From Allobosea sp. Root483D1 (GTDB lineage Bacteria > Pseudomonadota > Alphaproteobacteria > Rhizobiales > Beijerinckiaceae), in assembly GCF_001429505.1 (NCBI RefSeq), contig NZ_LMJW01000022.1:1141436-1205435 (forward strand): DNA of 64,000 nt, given 5' to 3'. A program made the translations under genes and the position numbers. The notes beneath the pieces were generated by a model. The model searched no databases and was not told the DNA's origin. It saw only the letters and a list, made by a program, of their open reading frames with translations. Below are positions 20,356-29,117 of this stretch, in pieces (positions within the stretch are counted from its first letter, which is position 1; each line of letters opens with the position of its first letter).

Positions 20356-20619
20356 ATGCGCCCGCCCGCCGCCCCAGCCACAGCCATACTGCCGGCCCTG
20401 CCCCGGCTGCGCGGCCTCGTGGCGGCGCTGGCCGGCTTCGCGGCGGTCCTCGCGCTCGCGCTCCTTGCCGACCAGCTCCTGCGCGCGCTCGGCCTGCCAC
20501 CGCCGGCAGCCCAGCCCATGCCGGAACTCGGCCGCCAGGCGCTGGCGGCCTGGCTGCGGGCGGGATGCCTGCTCGTCGGCAGCCTCCTAGCCCGCGCCGC
20601 CCTCGCTAGACGCGCCTGA
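20356..20619 (+). CDS. Small membrane protein, unknown
   Basis: An 87-residue protein with two likely membrane helices (LVAALAGFAAVLALALLADQLL and AAWLRAGCLLVGSLLARAAL). GAGGA at 20344-20348 precedes ATG 20356 at a good distance. No family recognised. Its end overlaps the end of the opposite-strand substrate-binding protein gene by 14 bp. It could be a chance frame, but the ribosome site and helices favour a real gene. Confidence 0.45.
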   Translation: MRPPAAPATAILPALPRLRGLVAALAGFAAVLALALLADQLLRALGLPPPAAQPMPELGRQALAAWLRAGCLLVGSLLARAALARRA

Positions 20620-22192
20620 CGTTCCAGAAGGTCGGGAAGCTCGGCAGCACGCCTGTGAGCTTGCGACTGAAGGCCGTCGGCTGGAAGTACTGGCCGAGCG
20701 GCGCGTAGGGCACGTCCTCGAAAGCCTGCTTCTGCAGCTCGGCCGCGATTGCCTGCTTGGCTGGAAGGTCGGCGGCTTCCATCCAGGCCTCGCGCAGCGC
20801 TTCGATCTTCGGCGCCACCGGCCAGCCCGGCCAGGCCGCTGCGCCATTGCCGCGCAGCGAGATGTGGCCGACCGGATCGAGGATGTCGATGCCGTTCCAG
20901 CCGGTGAAGAAGCAGTTCCAGCCGCCATTGCCGGGCGGCTCCTTGTTGGCCCGGCGTGTCACCACCGCGCCCCAGTCCATCACCTGGTAGTCGACGTTCA
21001 TGCCGATGCGCTTCAGCATCTCGGCGCCGACCTCGCATTCGGCCTTGAGATTGGCGAGATCGGTGACGCCGAGCAGGACGACCTTCTCGCCCTTGTAGCC
21101 GGCCGCGGCCAGCGCCTGCTTGACCTTGGCGATGTCGCGCGGGCCGTTCAGCACCTCCATGCCGGCATCGTTCGCCATCGGCGTGCCCGGCGGGAACAGC
21201 CCGACGCCGGTGCGCCACAACTCCTTGTCGGGACCGCCGACCGCCTCCATGAACTCGGCCTGGTCGATCGCCATCATCACGGCGCGGCGGATCGCCGGAT
21301 TGTCGAAGGGCGGATGCAGATGGTTCATCCGCATGATCGCGATCGAACCTGTCGTCTCCTTGATCGCGACCTCGAGCTTGGGATCCTTGGCCAGGAGCGG
21401 CAGGATGTCCGGCAAGGGCTGCTCGACCCAGTCGATCTCGCCGCTCTGCAATGCCGCCGCTGCCGTCGCCGGGTCCGGCAGGGTGTGCCATTCGATCCGC
21501 TCGACATGGACGATCTTCGGCCCGGCGGTGCGGCCCGGCCTGCCGTCGCTGCGCGGGACATAGCCCGCGAATTTCTCGTACACCGCCCGGCTCCCGGACT
21601 GGCGCTCGCTTGCGATGAAGCGGAACGGCCCGCTGCCGATCACCTCGGTGACCTGCGTCGTCGCCTCGGTCCTGGCGAGGCGCTCAGGCATGATCACCGG
21701 CACCGCGGCGGTCATCTTGGCGAGCGCGTCGGGCAGCAACGGGAACGGCTTCTTCAACCGGAAGCGCAGGGTCTTGTCGTCGACCGCGGCGAGCTCGTCG
21801 GTCTGCGCCATCAGCGTCTGGCCGAAGGAATCGCGCTTGGCCCAGCGGTTCAGGCTGGCGACACAGTCCTTCGCCAGCACCGGCGTGCCGTCATGGAAGT
21901 TGAGGCCGTCGCGCAGCTTGATCGTCCACGTCTTGCCATCAGCCTCGGCGAGCGCGCCCTCGGCCATTTGCGGCTGGGCCTTGTAGCTCTCGTCCTGGCC
22001 GAACAGCGTGTCATAGGCGAGGAAGGCGTGATTGCGGGTGACGGTCGCCGTCGTCCAGATCGGATCGACGACGGCAAGATCGCCCTGCGGCACGAACTTG
22101 ATCACGTTCTTGTCGGCCCCGCGGCCGATATTGGGTTTGCTGACCGCGATGGCGGCAGCCGTGCCTGCGATGAAAGCGCGACGTGTCGGCAT
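20606..22192 (-). CDS. ABC transporter substrate-binding protein, peptide/nickel type (family 5), orphan
   Basis: A 528-residue extracellular solute-binding protein family 5 (DppA/OppA-like). It carries a Tat-like signal (TRRAFIAGTAAAIAVS). Family blocks such as WTIKLRDGLNFHDGTPVLAKD and IDWVEQPLPDILPLL are present. No permease or ATPase gene is adjacent, so it either shares a distant transporter or is a solitary binding protein. GGGAG precedes ATG 22192. A perfect 9-bp inverted repeat lies upstream. Confidence 0.88.
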   Translation of the reverse strand: MPTRRAFIAGTAAAIAVSKPNIGRGADKNVIKFVPQGDLAVVDPIWTTATVTRNHAFLAYDTLFGQDESYKAQPQMAEGALAEADGKTWTIKLRDGLNFHDGTPVLAKDCVASLNRWAKRDSFGQTLMAQTDELAAVDDKTLRFRLKKPFPLLPDALAKMTAAVPVIMPERLARTEATTQVTEVIGSGPFRFIASERQSGSRAVYEKFAGYVPRSDGRPGRTAGPKIVHVERIEWHTLPDPATAAAALQSGEIDWVEQPLPDILPLLAKDPKLEVAIKETTGSIAIMRMNHLHPPFDNPAIRRAVMMAIDQAEFMEAVGGPDKELWRTGVGLFPPGTPMANDAGMEVLNGPRDIAKVKQALAAAGYKGEKVVLLGVTDLANLKAECEVGAEMLKRIGMNVDYQVMDWGAVVTRRANKEPPGNGGWNCFFTGWNGIDILDPVGHISLRGNGAAAWPGWPVAPKIEALREAWMEAADLPAKQAIAAELQKQAFEDVPYAPLGQYFQPTAFSRKLTGVLPSFPTFWNVRRV

Positions 22193-22218
22193 TTCAGGCT
22201 CCCTGGAAAGCGAGAGAC

Positions 22219-22256
22219 GGATTCACCGATCAGATTGAGTCAATCTGATCGAATCC
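22219..22256. promoter_or_regulatory. Inverted repeat upstream of the peptide-binding protein gene
   Basis: Arms GATCAGATT (22228-22236) and AATCTGATC (22242-22250) are perfectly complementary around a 5-bp centre, and are flanked by outer arms GGATTC/GAATCC. The element lies 27-64 bp upstream of the start codon. It may be an operator or a short dispersed palindrome; no second copy was seen in this window. Confidence 0.5.
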
Positions 22257-22372
22257 GGCTCTAGCAACAGGGCGTCGATCCGGGATGGTGAAGCCCTGGC
22301 GATACGGCAGCGCTCAGGCAATCAGCATGCCAGCGGCCGGTCAAGCCGGCGGCGCACGAACCTGCAGCTGGT

Positions 22373-23584
22373 TCAGGCCGCGTCGCGCCGGTCGTCCAGG
22401 TCGAGTTCGACCAGGAAGTCCGGATCGGCTTCGATCAGCAGCGCCAGTGCCGCGTCGTCGGCAAGCGAGTCGGCCAACATCCGCGCTTCATCGCGGGCCG
22501 CCTCGGCGTCGAGCCGGCGGAGCAGCGCCATCAGCGCATTGACTCCCGGCCCCTCCAGCGCCTCGCAGGCGATCAGCACCTGGGCCAGCAGGTCCCGATC
22601 GATGCCACCGGCACCGGTTTGGCCGGGCCCCGCCTGCTTGAGTGCCTCCACGGCGGCGGCGAAGGCCGGCAGCAAAGCCTCCGGCATCGCCGCCTTGCGG
22701 TAGAGCGCCTTCAGGCCCGCGCCACGCCGGTCCCAGAGCAGCGCACGCACGCGCTTCAGCGGCAGGTCGGACAGCGCCGCGAAGGCGGATTCGGCCAGGG
22801 CCGGTTCGCCGCTGAGCAGCGAGCGCAGGATCACGCCCGGCGTCAGCCGGCCATTCTCACGCAGGCAGTCGACGATCGCCGGGGCATCGCTCGCCTCGCC
22901 GCCGGCAGCGAGCGCGACCGCGACCCGCTCGGTCGATTCGCGGGCGAGCCGGGCGCTGCGCTCCTCGGTGAGCCAGCCGCAGCCGAAGACGAAGGCCGCA
23001 AGCGCATCGGAGACCTTGGCGGCGATCGCCTGGCGCAAGCCGGCCGGCAGATCCTCGCGCGCCAGCATGGCCTCGCGCACCGCGCCAACCTCGCCTGCGC
23101 GTTCGAAGATGCGCTCCAGCGAGAAATCCGGAATCTCGGCCGTCGGATTGGCGAGCAGCGCGACCAGCGCCTCCTCGACTGCGACCTCGCCGAGCGCAGC
23201 GCAGATGCCGGGCGACAGCCAGGGCCGCTGCGCGATCGCGCGCTGGGCGAGGCCATCGCCGATCGCGGCGGCGTCGACGAGATCGGCCTCGGTCAGCACC
23301 GGCGATTGCGCCAGCAGCAGGGCCGCGACATCGCTCTGCTCGGCGATCAGGCCGAGCACCACGTTGCGCGGTGCCAGCGGCGCGGCCGCGAATTCTTCGG
23401 CGAGCGCACGGCGCACCAGCGGCGAGGGATCGTCGACAAGCGAAATCAATGCGGTCTCGGCCTCGCGCCTGTCCTCGGGAGACATCGCCGAGCGCAGATA
23501 GGCGCCGGCCAATGCGGCAGCCCCTTTCGCCCGCGCCTCGGCGGGAGCGGTCCGTGCCCAGAGCAGGAAGCGGCGCACGATCAT
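22373..23584 (-). CDS. DUF2336 domain-containing protein
   Basis: A 403-residue, Ala-rich all-helical protein matching the alphaproteobacterial DUF2336 family, which has HEAT-like repeats (for example LVDDPSPLVRRALAEEFAAA and ALSDLPLKRVRALLWDRRG). Function is unknown; there is no signal peptide or membrane helix. Its ATG overlaps the stop of the upstream transglycosylase-like gene (ATGA, 23581-23584), so the two are translationally coupled. Confidence 0.82.
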   Translation of the reverse strand: MIVRRFLLWARTAPAEARAKGAAALAGAYLRSAMSPEDRREAETALISLVDDPSPLVRRALAEEFAAAPLAPRNVVLGLIAEQSDVAALLLAQSPVLTEADLVDAAAIGDGLAQRAIAQRPWLSPGICAALGEVAVEEALVALLANPTAEIPDFSLERIFERAGEVGAVREAMLAREDLPAGLRQAIAAKVSDALAAFVFGCGWLTEERSARLARESTERVAVALAAGGEASDAPAIVDCLRENGRLTPGVILRSLLSGEPALAESAFAALSDLPLKRVRALLWDRRGAGLKALYRKAAMPEALLPAFAAAVEALKQAGPGQTGAGGIDRDLLAQVLIACEALEGPGVNALMALLRRLDAEAARDEARMLADSLADDAALALLIEADPDFLVELDLDDRRDAA

Positions 23585-24720
23585 CCGCGCCTCCCATGGA
23601 GCATGAACTGGCTGAGATCGAGCGGCCCGCGCCGCGGCTTGCGGGTCGGGGCCATTTCGCCGGAAGCAGTCTGCGTATCCGCAACCGCAAGGTCACGCGG
23701 CCGCGACGGCGGCAGCGGGGCGTTGACGGCCATAGCCGCAGGAGGGGAAGCGCTGGCGTTTTCGGCCTTGGCAACCTTGCCAGCAGACGCGGCATCGCCT
23801 TGGCTCGCCACAGAGCCGACGCGCGGGAAATAGCGGGTCGCAGGATCGTCATCCACGGCGCGGGACGCGCCGCCGCTGCGCGGCGTGGTCCAGAGATTGG
23901 CGACTGCCTTCGAAACCGGGGTACGCGGCCCTTCGGTCGAGAACAGGCCGATCAGCCCCTTGGCCCGGCCCGGCGCCAAGGCGGCGGCGATCGGCACCAC
24001 CGGCGGCTCGGCCGCATAGGCCGTAGCGGTCGTGGCCGCGCCTGTCGGCTTCGCCTGCGCCAGCATGGCGCCAGTGGTCGCCGCGACCTGGGTGTTGGCG
24101 TGGCTGGCGGCGAGCAGGCCGTAGACCTCCTGGGCGCTGCGGGCCCGGCCGGCCTTGTCGTAGAAGATCGAGCGGTTCGCTGCGGCAGCCTCCGGAAAAT
24201 CGCGGGCGGCGGCACGCGTCGGATCATTCCCGGCCGTGCGGATCAGGTCGGAGGCGCCGCGCGCGCCGAGCACATGCGCCATATAGAGCTCGCCGGCCTG
24301 CGGCTGGCGCCCGAGGGCCTGGCCAAGCTGCTCGGCATTCTTCTGAGTCAGCGCGCCGGCCATCACCGTCGCGACATGCGGGTCGGTGCGCAATTGCAGG
24401 ATCTTCTCGCGCAGCGCCGGGTCGGAGACCGTCAAGCGACCACTGCCATCCTCGCTGATCGCGCCGGCATAGTTGGCCATTCCCTGCTTGGGCCCCTCCT
24501 GGCGCATCATCGACAACCAGGTCTGCTCGATGAACTGGAACAGGCCGGTCGCGCTCGAGGTGCGCGCCTTCGCATCCGGCGCGAGCGCCGACTCCCGTTG
24601 CGCCGTCTTCAGGAGATAGTCGAAGCCGACGCCGGTCTTGTCGGCGCCCTCCTTGATCGCGTTGACGACCGGATTGGCAGGCGTTGTCTCGCGGGTACTC
24701 GGCGTGCTGAAAAGGAACAT
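23581..24720 (-). CDS. Lytic transglycosylase-like protein
   Basis: A 379-residue protein with an N-terminal lysozyme-like region: VGFDYLLKTAQRESALAPDA (with a plausible catalytic Glu) and SATGLFQFIEQTWLSMM, the usual SLT order. The C-terminal 150 residues are low-complexity (Ala/Pro/Thr-rich) and probably disordered. A conventional signal peptide is not obvious at ATG 24720, so export is uncertain. It is coupled to the DUF2336 gene by a 4-bp overlap. It probably cleaves or binds peptidoglycan. Confidence 0.75.
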   Translation of the reverse strand: MFLFSTPSTRETTPANPVVNAIKEGADKTGVGFDYLLKTAQRESALAPDAKARTSSATGLFQFIEQTWLSMMRQEGPKQGMANYAGAISEDGSGRLTVSDPALREKILQLRTDPHVATVMAGALTQKNAEQLGQALGRQPQAGELYMAHVLGARGASDLIRTAGNDPTRAAARDFPEAAAANRSIFYDKAGRARSAQEVYGLLAASHANTQVAATTGAMLAQAKPTGAATTATAYAAEPPVVPIAAALAPGRAKGLIGLFSTEGPRTPVSKAVANLWTTPRSGGASRAVDDDPATRYFPRVGSVASQGDAASAGKVAKAENASASPPAAMAVNAPLPPSRPRDLAVADTQTASGEMAPTRKPRRGPLDLSQFMLHGRRG

Positions 24721-24857
24721 GAGGTCACTCGGGCCGCTGCCGTTCCAGGCGGACCGGAGCACCTGAGGAGACTGGACCGGTTATGGTAAGCGAACCGTTA
24801 AAACGGGCGTTTGCCGGCGCCGGCCCAGAACCGAAAAAATGCCATAGGAGCAAGACG

Positions 24858-25349
24858 ATGGCGGAAGCGGCGCGGCATAAACGGGGCGGGCTCTACTTCG
24901 AGGATTTCGAGATCGGCGCCTCGATCGAACATCGGCTGACCCGCACGGTCACGCAGATGGACAACATGTTGTTCTCCAACATGACGCTGAATCCGCAGCC
25001 CCTGCACATCGACGCGCATTTCTGCGCGACCGAGACCGAATGGGGCAAGCCGCTGATGAACTCGCTGTTCACGCTCGGCCTGATGATCGGCATCTCGGTC
25101 AACGACACCACGGTCGGCACCACGATCGGCAATCTCGGCATGACCGACGTGACTTTCCCGGCCCCGCTCTTCGAGGGCGATACGGTGAACTGCGTCACCG
25201 AGATCGTCGCCAAGCGCGAATCGAAATCGCGGCCGGATGCCGGCATCGTCGACTTCCATCACCGCGCCTACAAGCAGGACGGCACGCTGGTGGCGCAGTG
25301 CCGCCGCCAGGCCTTCATGAAGAAGCGCCCAGTCGGAGGACAGGCCTGA
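24858..25349 (+). CDS. MaoC family dehydratase
   Basis: A 163-residue single hot-dog-fold hydratase. The MaoC-type active-site stretch is LNPQPLHIDAHFC (Asp/His), and the C-terminal HHRAYKQDGTLVAQC is typical. It probably hydrates a 2-enoyl-CoA ester. TAGGAG precedes ATG 24858. The stop overlaps the start of the CoA-ester lyase gene (TGATG). The pair suggests a hydratase/lyase route such as itaconyl/citramalyl- or mesaconyl/methylmalyl-CoA metabolism; the substrate is not proven. Confidence 0.85.
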   Translation: MAEAARHKRGGLYFEDFEIGASIEHRLTRTVTQMDNMLFSNMTLNPQPLHIDAHFCATETEWGKPLMNSLFTLGLMIGISVNDTTVGTTIGNLGMTDVTFPAPLFEGDTVNCVTEIVAKRESKSRPDAGIVDFHHRAYKQDGTLVAQCRRQAFMKKRPVGGQA

Positions 25350-26224
25350 TGCGTTCGCTCCTCTTCGTCCCCGCCGACAACCAGAAGAAGCTGCAAAAGG
25401 GCCTCGATAGCGGCGCCGACGCACTGATCCTCGATCTCGAGGATTCCGTCGCGCTCAATGCCAAGCCGGCAGCCCGCGAGCTCGCCTGCGACTTCCTGAA
25501 GGAGGTCAGCGCCCGGGCCAGGCGCCCCCGCCTGATCGTGCGCGTCAACGCGCTGAGCACCGGCATGACCGAGACAGATCTCGACGTCGTCATGCAGGGC
25601 AGCCCCGACGCGATCATGCTGCCCAAATCCGAGGGCGGGCCCGATCTCAGCCACCTCGCGGCCCATATCGCCGTGCGCGAGGCCGAGTACGACCTGCCCG
25701 ACGCTGCGACCAAGATCATCGCGATCGCGACCGAGACCGGCAAGGGCATCTTCGGCCTCGGCAGCTATGCCGGCGCCAGCCACCGGCTTACCGGCCTGAC
25801 CTGGGGCGCTGAGGACCTTTCGGCCGATCTCGGCGCCGAGACCAACCGGCTGGAGAACGGCAGCTACACCGATCCCTACCGGATCGCCCGCTCGCTCCTG
25901 CTCTTCGCCGCCGCGGCCGCGCAGGTCGATGCGATCGACACGGTCTTCACCGCCTTCCGCGACGAGGCGGCCCTGCGCGCCGAATGCATCGCGGGACGGC
26001 GCGACGGCTTCACCGGCAAGATGGCGATCCATCCCGCCCAGGTGCCTGTCATCAACGAGGTGTTCTCGCCCTCACCCGAATCGCTCACCCGGGCCGAGGC
26101 GATCATCAAGCTCTTCGACGAGAACCCCGGGCTCGGCGTAGTCGGCCTCGACGGCGAGATGCTCGACCGGCCGCATCTGATGCGCGCCCGCCGCTTGAAG
26201 GCGCGCGCGCAGAAGCTGAGCTGA
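25349..26224 (+). CDS. HpcH/HpaI (CitE-like) CoA ester lyase
   Basis: A 291-residue TIM-barrel lyase of the CitE/malyl-CoA lyase family. N-terminal RSLLFVPADNQKKLQKGL and GADALILDLEDSVAL, MLPKSEGGPDL and the metal-site region IAIATETGKGIFGL are all present; KMAIHPAQVPVINEVF closes the family pattern. It would split a beta-hydroxyacyl-CoA such as citramalyl-, malyl- or methylmalyl-CoA. It shares one base with the MaoC stop, so the two are an operon. Confidence 0.87.
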   Translation: MRSLLFVPADNQKKLQKGLDSGADALILDLEDSVALNAKPAARELACDFLKEVSARARRPRLIVRVNALSTGMTETDLDVVMQGSPDAIMLPKSEGGPDLSHLAAHIAVREAEYDLPDAATKIIAIATETGKGIFGLGSYAGASHRLTGLTWGAEDLSADLGAETNRLENGSYTDPYRIARSLLLFAAAAAQVDAIDTVFTAFRDEAALRAECIAGRRDGFTGKMAIHPAQVPVINEVFSPSPESLTRAEAIIKLFDENPGLGVVGLDGEMLDRPHLMRARRLKARAQKLS

Positions 26225-26234
26225 ACCCAGTCGC

Positions 26235-27803
26235 TCAGGCATCTTGTTTTGCCGAGCCGGTGCAGGTGGCAACCGCGCCGGCCTGCGCCGGGAACCTGGC
26301 GCCGCCGAAGACCGGGACACTGATCGCAGCCAGGACACCGGCACTGATGCCGCCATACAGCATCACCCAACCGAAGCCCTGCACCAGCGCCGCATGGACA
26401 CCGGTACCGGACGGGTCATGCAGCGCCAGGGCGGGATAGGCCTCTCGCAGCGAGCCGAGATTGCCGGCGGCGATCGATGAGGCCAGCGCCTGCAATTGCG
26501 ATCGATCGAAGGCGGTCGAGACGACATCCGGCAGCGACTGTCTGATGCCCTCGACCAGAATCAGCCCCATCACCGCGATGTTGATCGCGAGCGCGATCAG
26601 CCGCGCGCTGATGTCGATGCTCGAAGCCATGCCCGAGCGGTTGCTCGGAACCGAGCCCGTGGTCGTGTTGGTCACGGCCGTGTTGGTCAGGCCGAGACCG
26701 ATTCCAGCCAGCAGAGCACCGGGCAGCAGAGTCGCCCAGCTCGCCTGGGCAAGGCTGCTGCCGAACCACATCGCGATGAAGCCGGCCCCCATCGCAAACA
26801 TCCCCAAGGGAACGACAGCTTGCGGGCCATAGCGCCGCAGCAAATGGTCGGAGACGGGCGGCATCACCATGAACGGGACGGTGTAGGCCAGCAACAGGAG
26901 CCCGGCGGCCTCGCTCCCGAGACCAAGTCCGCTCTGGAAGTAGATCGGCAGGTAGATGATGAACGGCCAGTAGCTGAAATTCATGCCGATGCAGCCGATG
27001 ATTGCGCCACTGAAGCGACGGATCCGGAACACGGAGAAATCGAACATCGGCTGCGGCGCGCGCCGCTCTACCACCAGGAAGGCGATGAAGCTGGCCAGTG
27101 CCAGGCCGGCAAGGCCGAGCGCTGCGACTGCGCCGAGCTCGGCGCCCTGCGTGATGACATAAGCGAAGCCGAAGACCGCGAGGGTCAGCGTGACGATGCC
27201 GGCGACGTCGAGCGTCTTCGCCTGCGGATCGCGCGATTCGCGGATGCCGATCGCAGCGGGCACGAGCGCCAGGACGGTCAGCGGGACGTGGATCAGGAAG
27301 ACCCATTGCCAGCCGGCCAGGCTCGCGATCATGCCGCCGATCACCGGGCCGAAACCGAGCCCGATGCCGCTGACGATGCCCCAGATGGTGAAGGCCCTGC
27401 CCCGCTCGCGTCCGTCCGGGAACTGATGCGAGACGATGGCGACGGCGCAGGTGAGCATGGCGCCGCCGGCCATGCCCTGCAGGAATCGGCCGGCGATCAG
27501 GATCGCTGCGCTCTCAGCCAATCCGCAGATCAGCGACGTCACGCCGAAGGCTATAGTCGTCGTGATGAAAATGCGCTTGCGGCCATAGCGGTCGGCGAGC
27601 GTGCCGGCCGCCATCAGCACCGCCGTGCAGGCGATGGTGTAGGCGTTCATGATCCATTGCAGCGCCTTGAAGTCGGCATGCAGCACCGATTCCAGCGTCG
27701 GCAGGATGACCGGCACGCTGGAGATCTCGAGGCCGAACATCAGGGTCGCCAGACAGGCGCCGGCCAGTGTCGCCGCATTTCGCGTGGAAGGAGATATCGC
27801 CAT
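26235..27803 (-). CDS. MFS transporter, DHA2 (EmrB/QacA) family
   Basis: A 522-residue drug:H+ antiporter with about 14 membrane helices. The DHA signature motifs are LADRYGRKRIF (motif A) and GIVSGIGLGFGPVIGG (antiporter motif C). It probably exports a drug or metabolite. ATG 27803 lies next to the shared promoter region with a divergent LysR regulator, the likely controller. It converges with the CoA lyase gene with a 10-bp gap. Confidence 0.9.
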   Translation of the reverse strand: MAISPSTRNAATLAGACLATLMFGLEISSVPVILPTLESVLHADFKALQWIMNAYTIACTAVLMAAGTLADRYGRKRIFITTTIAFGVTSLICGLAESAAILIAGRFLQGMAGGAMLTCAVAIVSHQFPDGRERGRAFTIWGIVSGIGLGFGPVIGGMIASLAGWQWVFLIHVPLTVLALVPAAIGIRESRDPQAKTLDVAGIVTLTLAVFGFAYVITQGAELGAVAALGLAGLALASFIAFLVVERRAPQPMFDFSVFRIRRFSGAIIGCIGMNFSYWPFIIYLPIYFQSGLGLGSEAAGLLLLAYTVPFMVMPPVSDHLLRRYGPQAVVPLGMFAMGAGFIAMWFGSSLAQASWATLLPGALLAGIGLGLTNTAVTNTTTGSVPSNRSGMASSIDISARLIALAINIAVMGLILVEGIRQSLPDVVSTAFDRSQLQALASSIAAGNLGSLREAYPALALHDPSGTGVHAALVQGFGWVMLYGGISAGVLAAISVPVFGGARFPAQAGAVATCTGSAKQDA

Positions 27804-27820
27804 GACGAGCACCTTTCGGG

Positions 27821-27846
27821 GTCGATCCGCATCGATCGGGATCGAC
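27821..27846. promoter_or_regulatory. Palindrome in the MFS/LysR intergenic region, possible operator
   Basis: Perfect arms GTCGATCC (27821-27828) and GGATCGAC (27839-27846) enclose a 10-bp centre containing ATCGAT. A second small hairpin GACGGA/TCCGTC follows at 27844-27860. Size and position between divergent LysR and MFS genes fit a LysR-type operator (T-N11-A dyad); binding is inferred. Confidence 0.55.
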
Positions 27847-27933
27847 GGAGGCACTCCGTCTAGGGGCAGCTACAACATGATGGAAATGATTTAATTTCCC
27901 GCGTTTCAGTTCCTGTGATAATAAATCTCTGAC

Positions 27934-28842
27934 ATGGACTTTGCTCCCGAATTGTTGCGCGCGCTCGTCGCAGTCGCGGAAGCCGGCGGGTTCACCCGCG
28001 CCGCGGAACGCTTGCACCTCACGCAATCGGCGGTCAGCCATCAGATCCGCAGGCTGGAAGACCAGATCGGCACGCCTCTCTTCGTCCGGACGACGCGCAA
28101 GCTGGCGCTCACCGAGGATGGCGAGGAGTTTCTGCGCCATGCGAGGCAGATATTGCAGGCCCATGCGGCCTTGAGCCGGCGCTTCCAGTCGTCCTCTCTC
28201 GCGGGCTCGGTCCGTTTCGGCGTGCCAGAGAACTTCCTGGGCGATGAGCTGCCGCATTTGCTGAGCCGCTTCGCCCGCGCCTTCCCGGCCGTGCGCCTGG
28301 AAGCCTCGGTCAGCGTCTGCCAGGACTTCAGCGCCAGGATCGAGAGCGGCGAGCTCGATCTCGCGGTGGCGATGCGCCCGGCCGGCGAAGCCGGCGGGAC
28401 CGTGCTGCGGCGGTCGCAATATGTCTGGGCCGCCGCCGAGGACTTCGCGGTTTCACCTGGCTCGTCGCTACCGCTCGCGCTGTCGCACCCACCCTGCTTG
28501 TGCCGTACGGTCGCGATCGAGGCCCTGGCTGGCTCCAGCGTCGAATGGCACACCGGTTTCACCTCGGCCAATCTGCACGGATTGCGGGCGGCGATGCTGG
28601 CGGGGCTCGGCGCTTCCATCATCGCCTATGACGAGATCGAGCCGGGAATGAAGGTTCTCGCCCCCAGCTATGGCCTGCCGCCGCTACCCGATCTGGAATT
28701 CGCGCTGATCTGGTCTGCCGGCGGCAAGACGCCATGCGCGCGCGAACTCGGCCGGCTGATCGCCGACGCCGCGAGGAGCCTTGGCGGCCCCGTGCTGCAT
28801 CGGCCGACGCGGCTCAGGGCACTGGCTGGCAAACCGGGTTAG
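27934..28842 (+). CDS. LysR family transcriptional regulator
   Basis: A 302-residue LTTR. The winged helix-turn-helix spans residues 1-65 (GGFTRAAERLHLTQSAVSHQ, then IGTPLFVRTTRKLALT). The effector domain begins near residue 90 (SLAGSVRFGVPENF). It is divergent from the MFS pump at 26235-27803 and probably controls it. The cognate effector is unknown. Confidence 0.92.
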   Translation: MDFAPELLRALVAVAEAGGFTRAAERLHLTQSAVSHQIRRLEDQIGTPLFVRTTRKLALTEDGEEFLRHARQILQAHAALSRRFQSSSLAGSVRFGVPENFLGDELPHLLSRFARAFPAVRLEASVSVCQDFSARIESGELDLAVAMRPAGEAGGTVLRRSQYVWAAAEDFAVSPGSSLPLALSHPPCLCRTVAIEALAGSSVEWHTGFTSANLHGLRAAMLAGLGASIIAYDEIEPGMKVLAPSYGLPPLPDLEFALIWSAGGKTPCARELGRLIADAARSLGGPVLHRPTRLRALAGKPG

Positions 28843-28926
28843 CCAAAGGCGCCAACCGATTCGGCCGATTCGGATTTTCCCGATTCTGGGCGGGAAGTGA
28901 CGGCCTGAATCAAGCGCAGCCCGCCT

Positions 28927-29112
28927 TCACCTAATCTGCCGGCACTGATGCCGCGCTGCGCTCGCCAGGCACTCCTGCGCCTTCTTGGCCGCGTTGAGTT
29001 CGCGCAGCAGCCAGAACCCTGCCCCGACCATCACCAGCACGGCGATGATCGCGAGCAGATTGACGGTCATGCGCCATTGCTCGTCCGGCTCCTCGTCCTG
29101 GCGCCGGACCAT
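28927..29112 (-). CDS. Small single-span membrane protein
   Basis: A 61-residue protein: a charged N-terminus (RRQDEEPDEQ), one membrane helix (LLAIIAVLVMVGAGFWLL), then a Cys-containing tail (KKAQECLASAARHQCRQI). Similar mini-proteins with a double-Cys tail are common in Rhizobiales; their function is unknown. It starts five bases after the flavin reductase stop, so it is the last gene of that operon. Confidence 0.65.
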   Translation of the reverse strand: MVRRQDEEPDEQWRMTVNLLAIIAVLVMVGAGFWLLRELNAAKKAQECLASAARHQCRQIR

Positions 29113-29117
29113 GGTGC

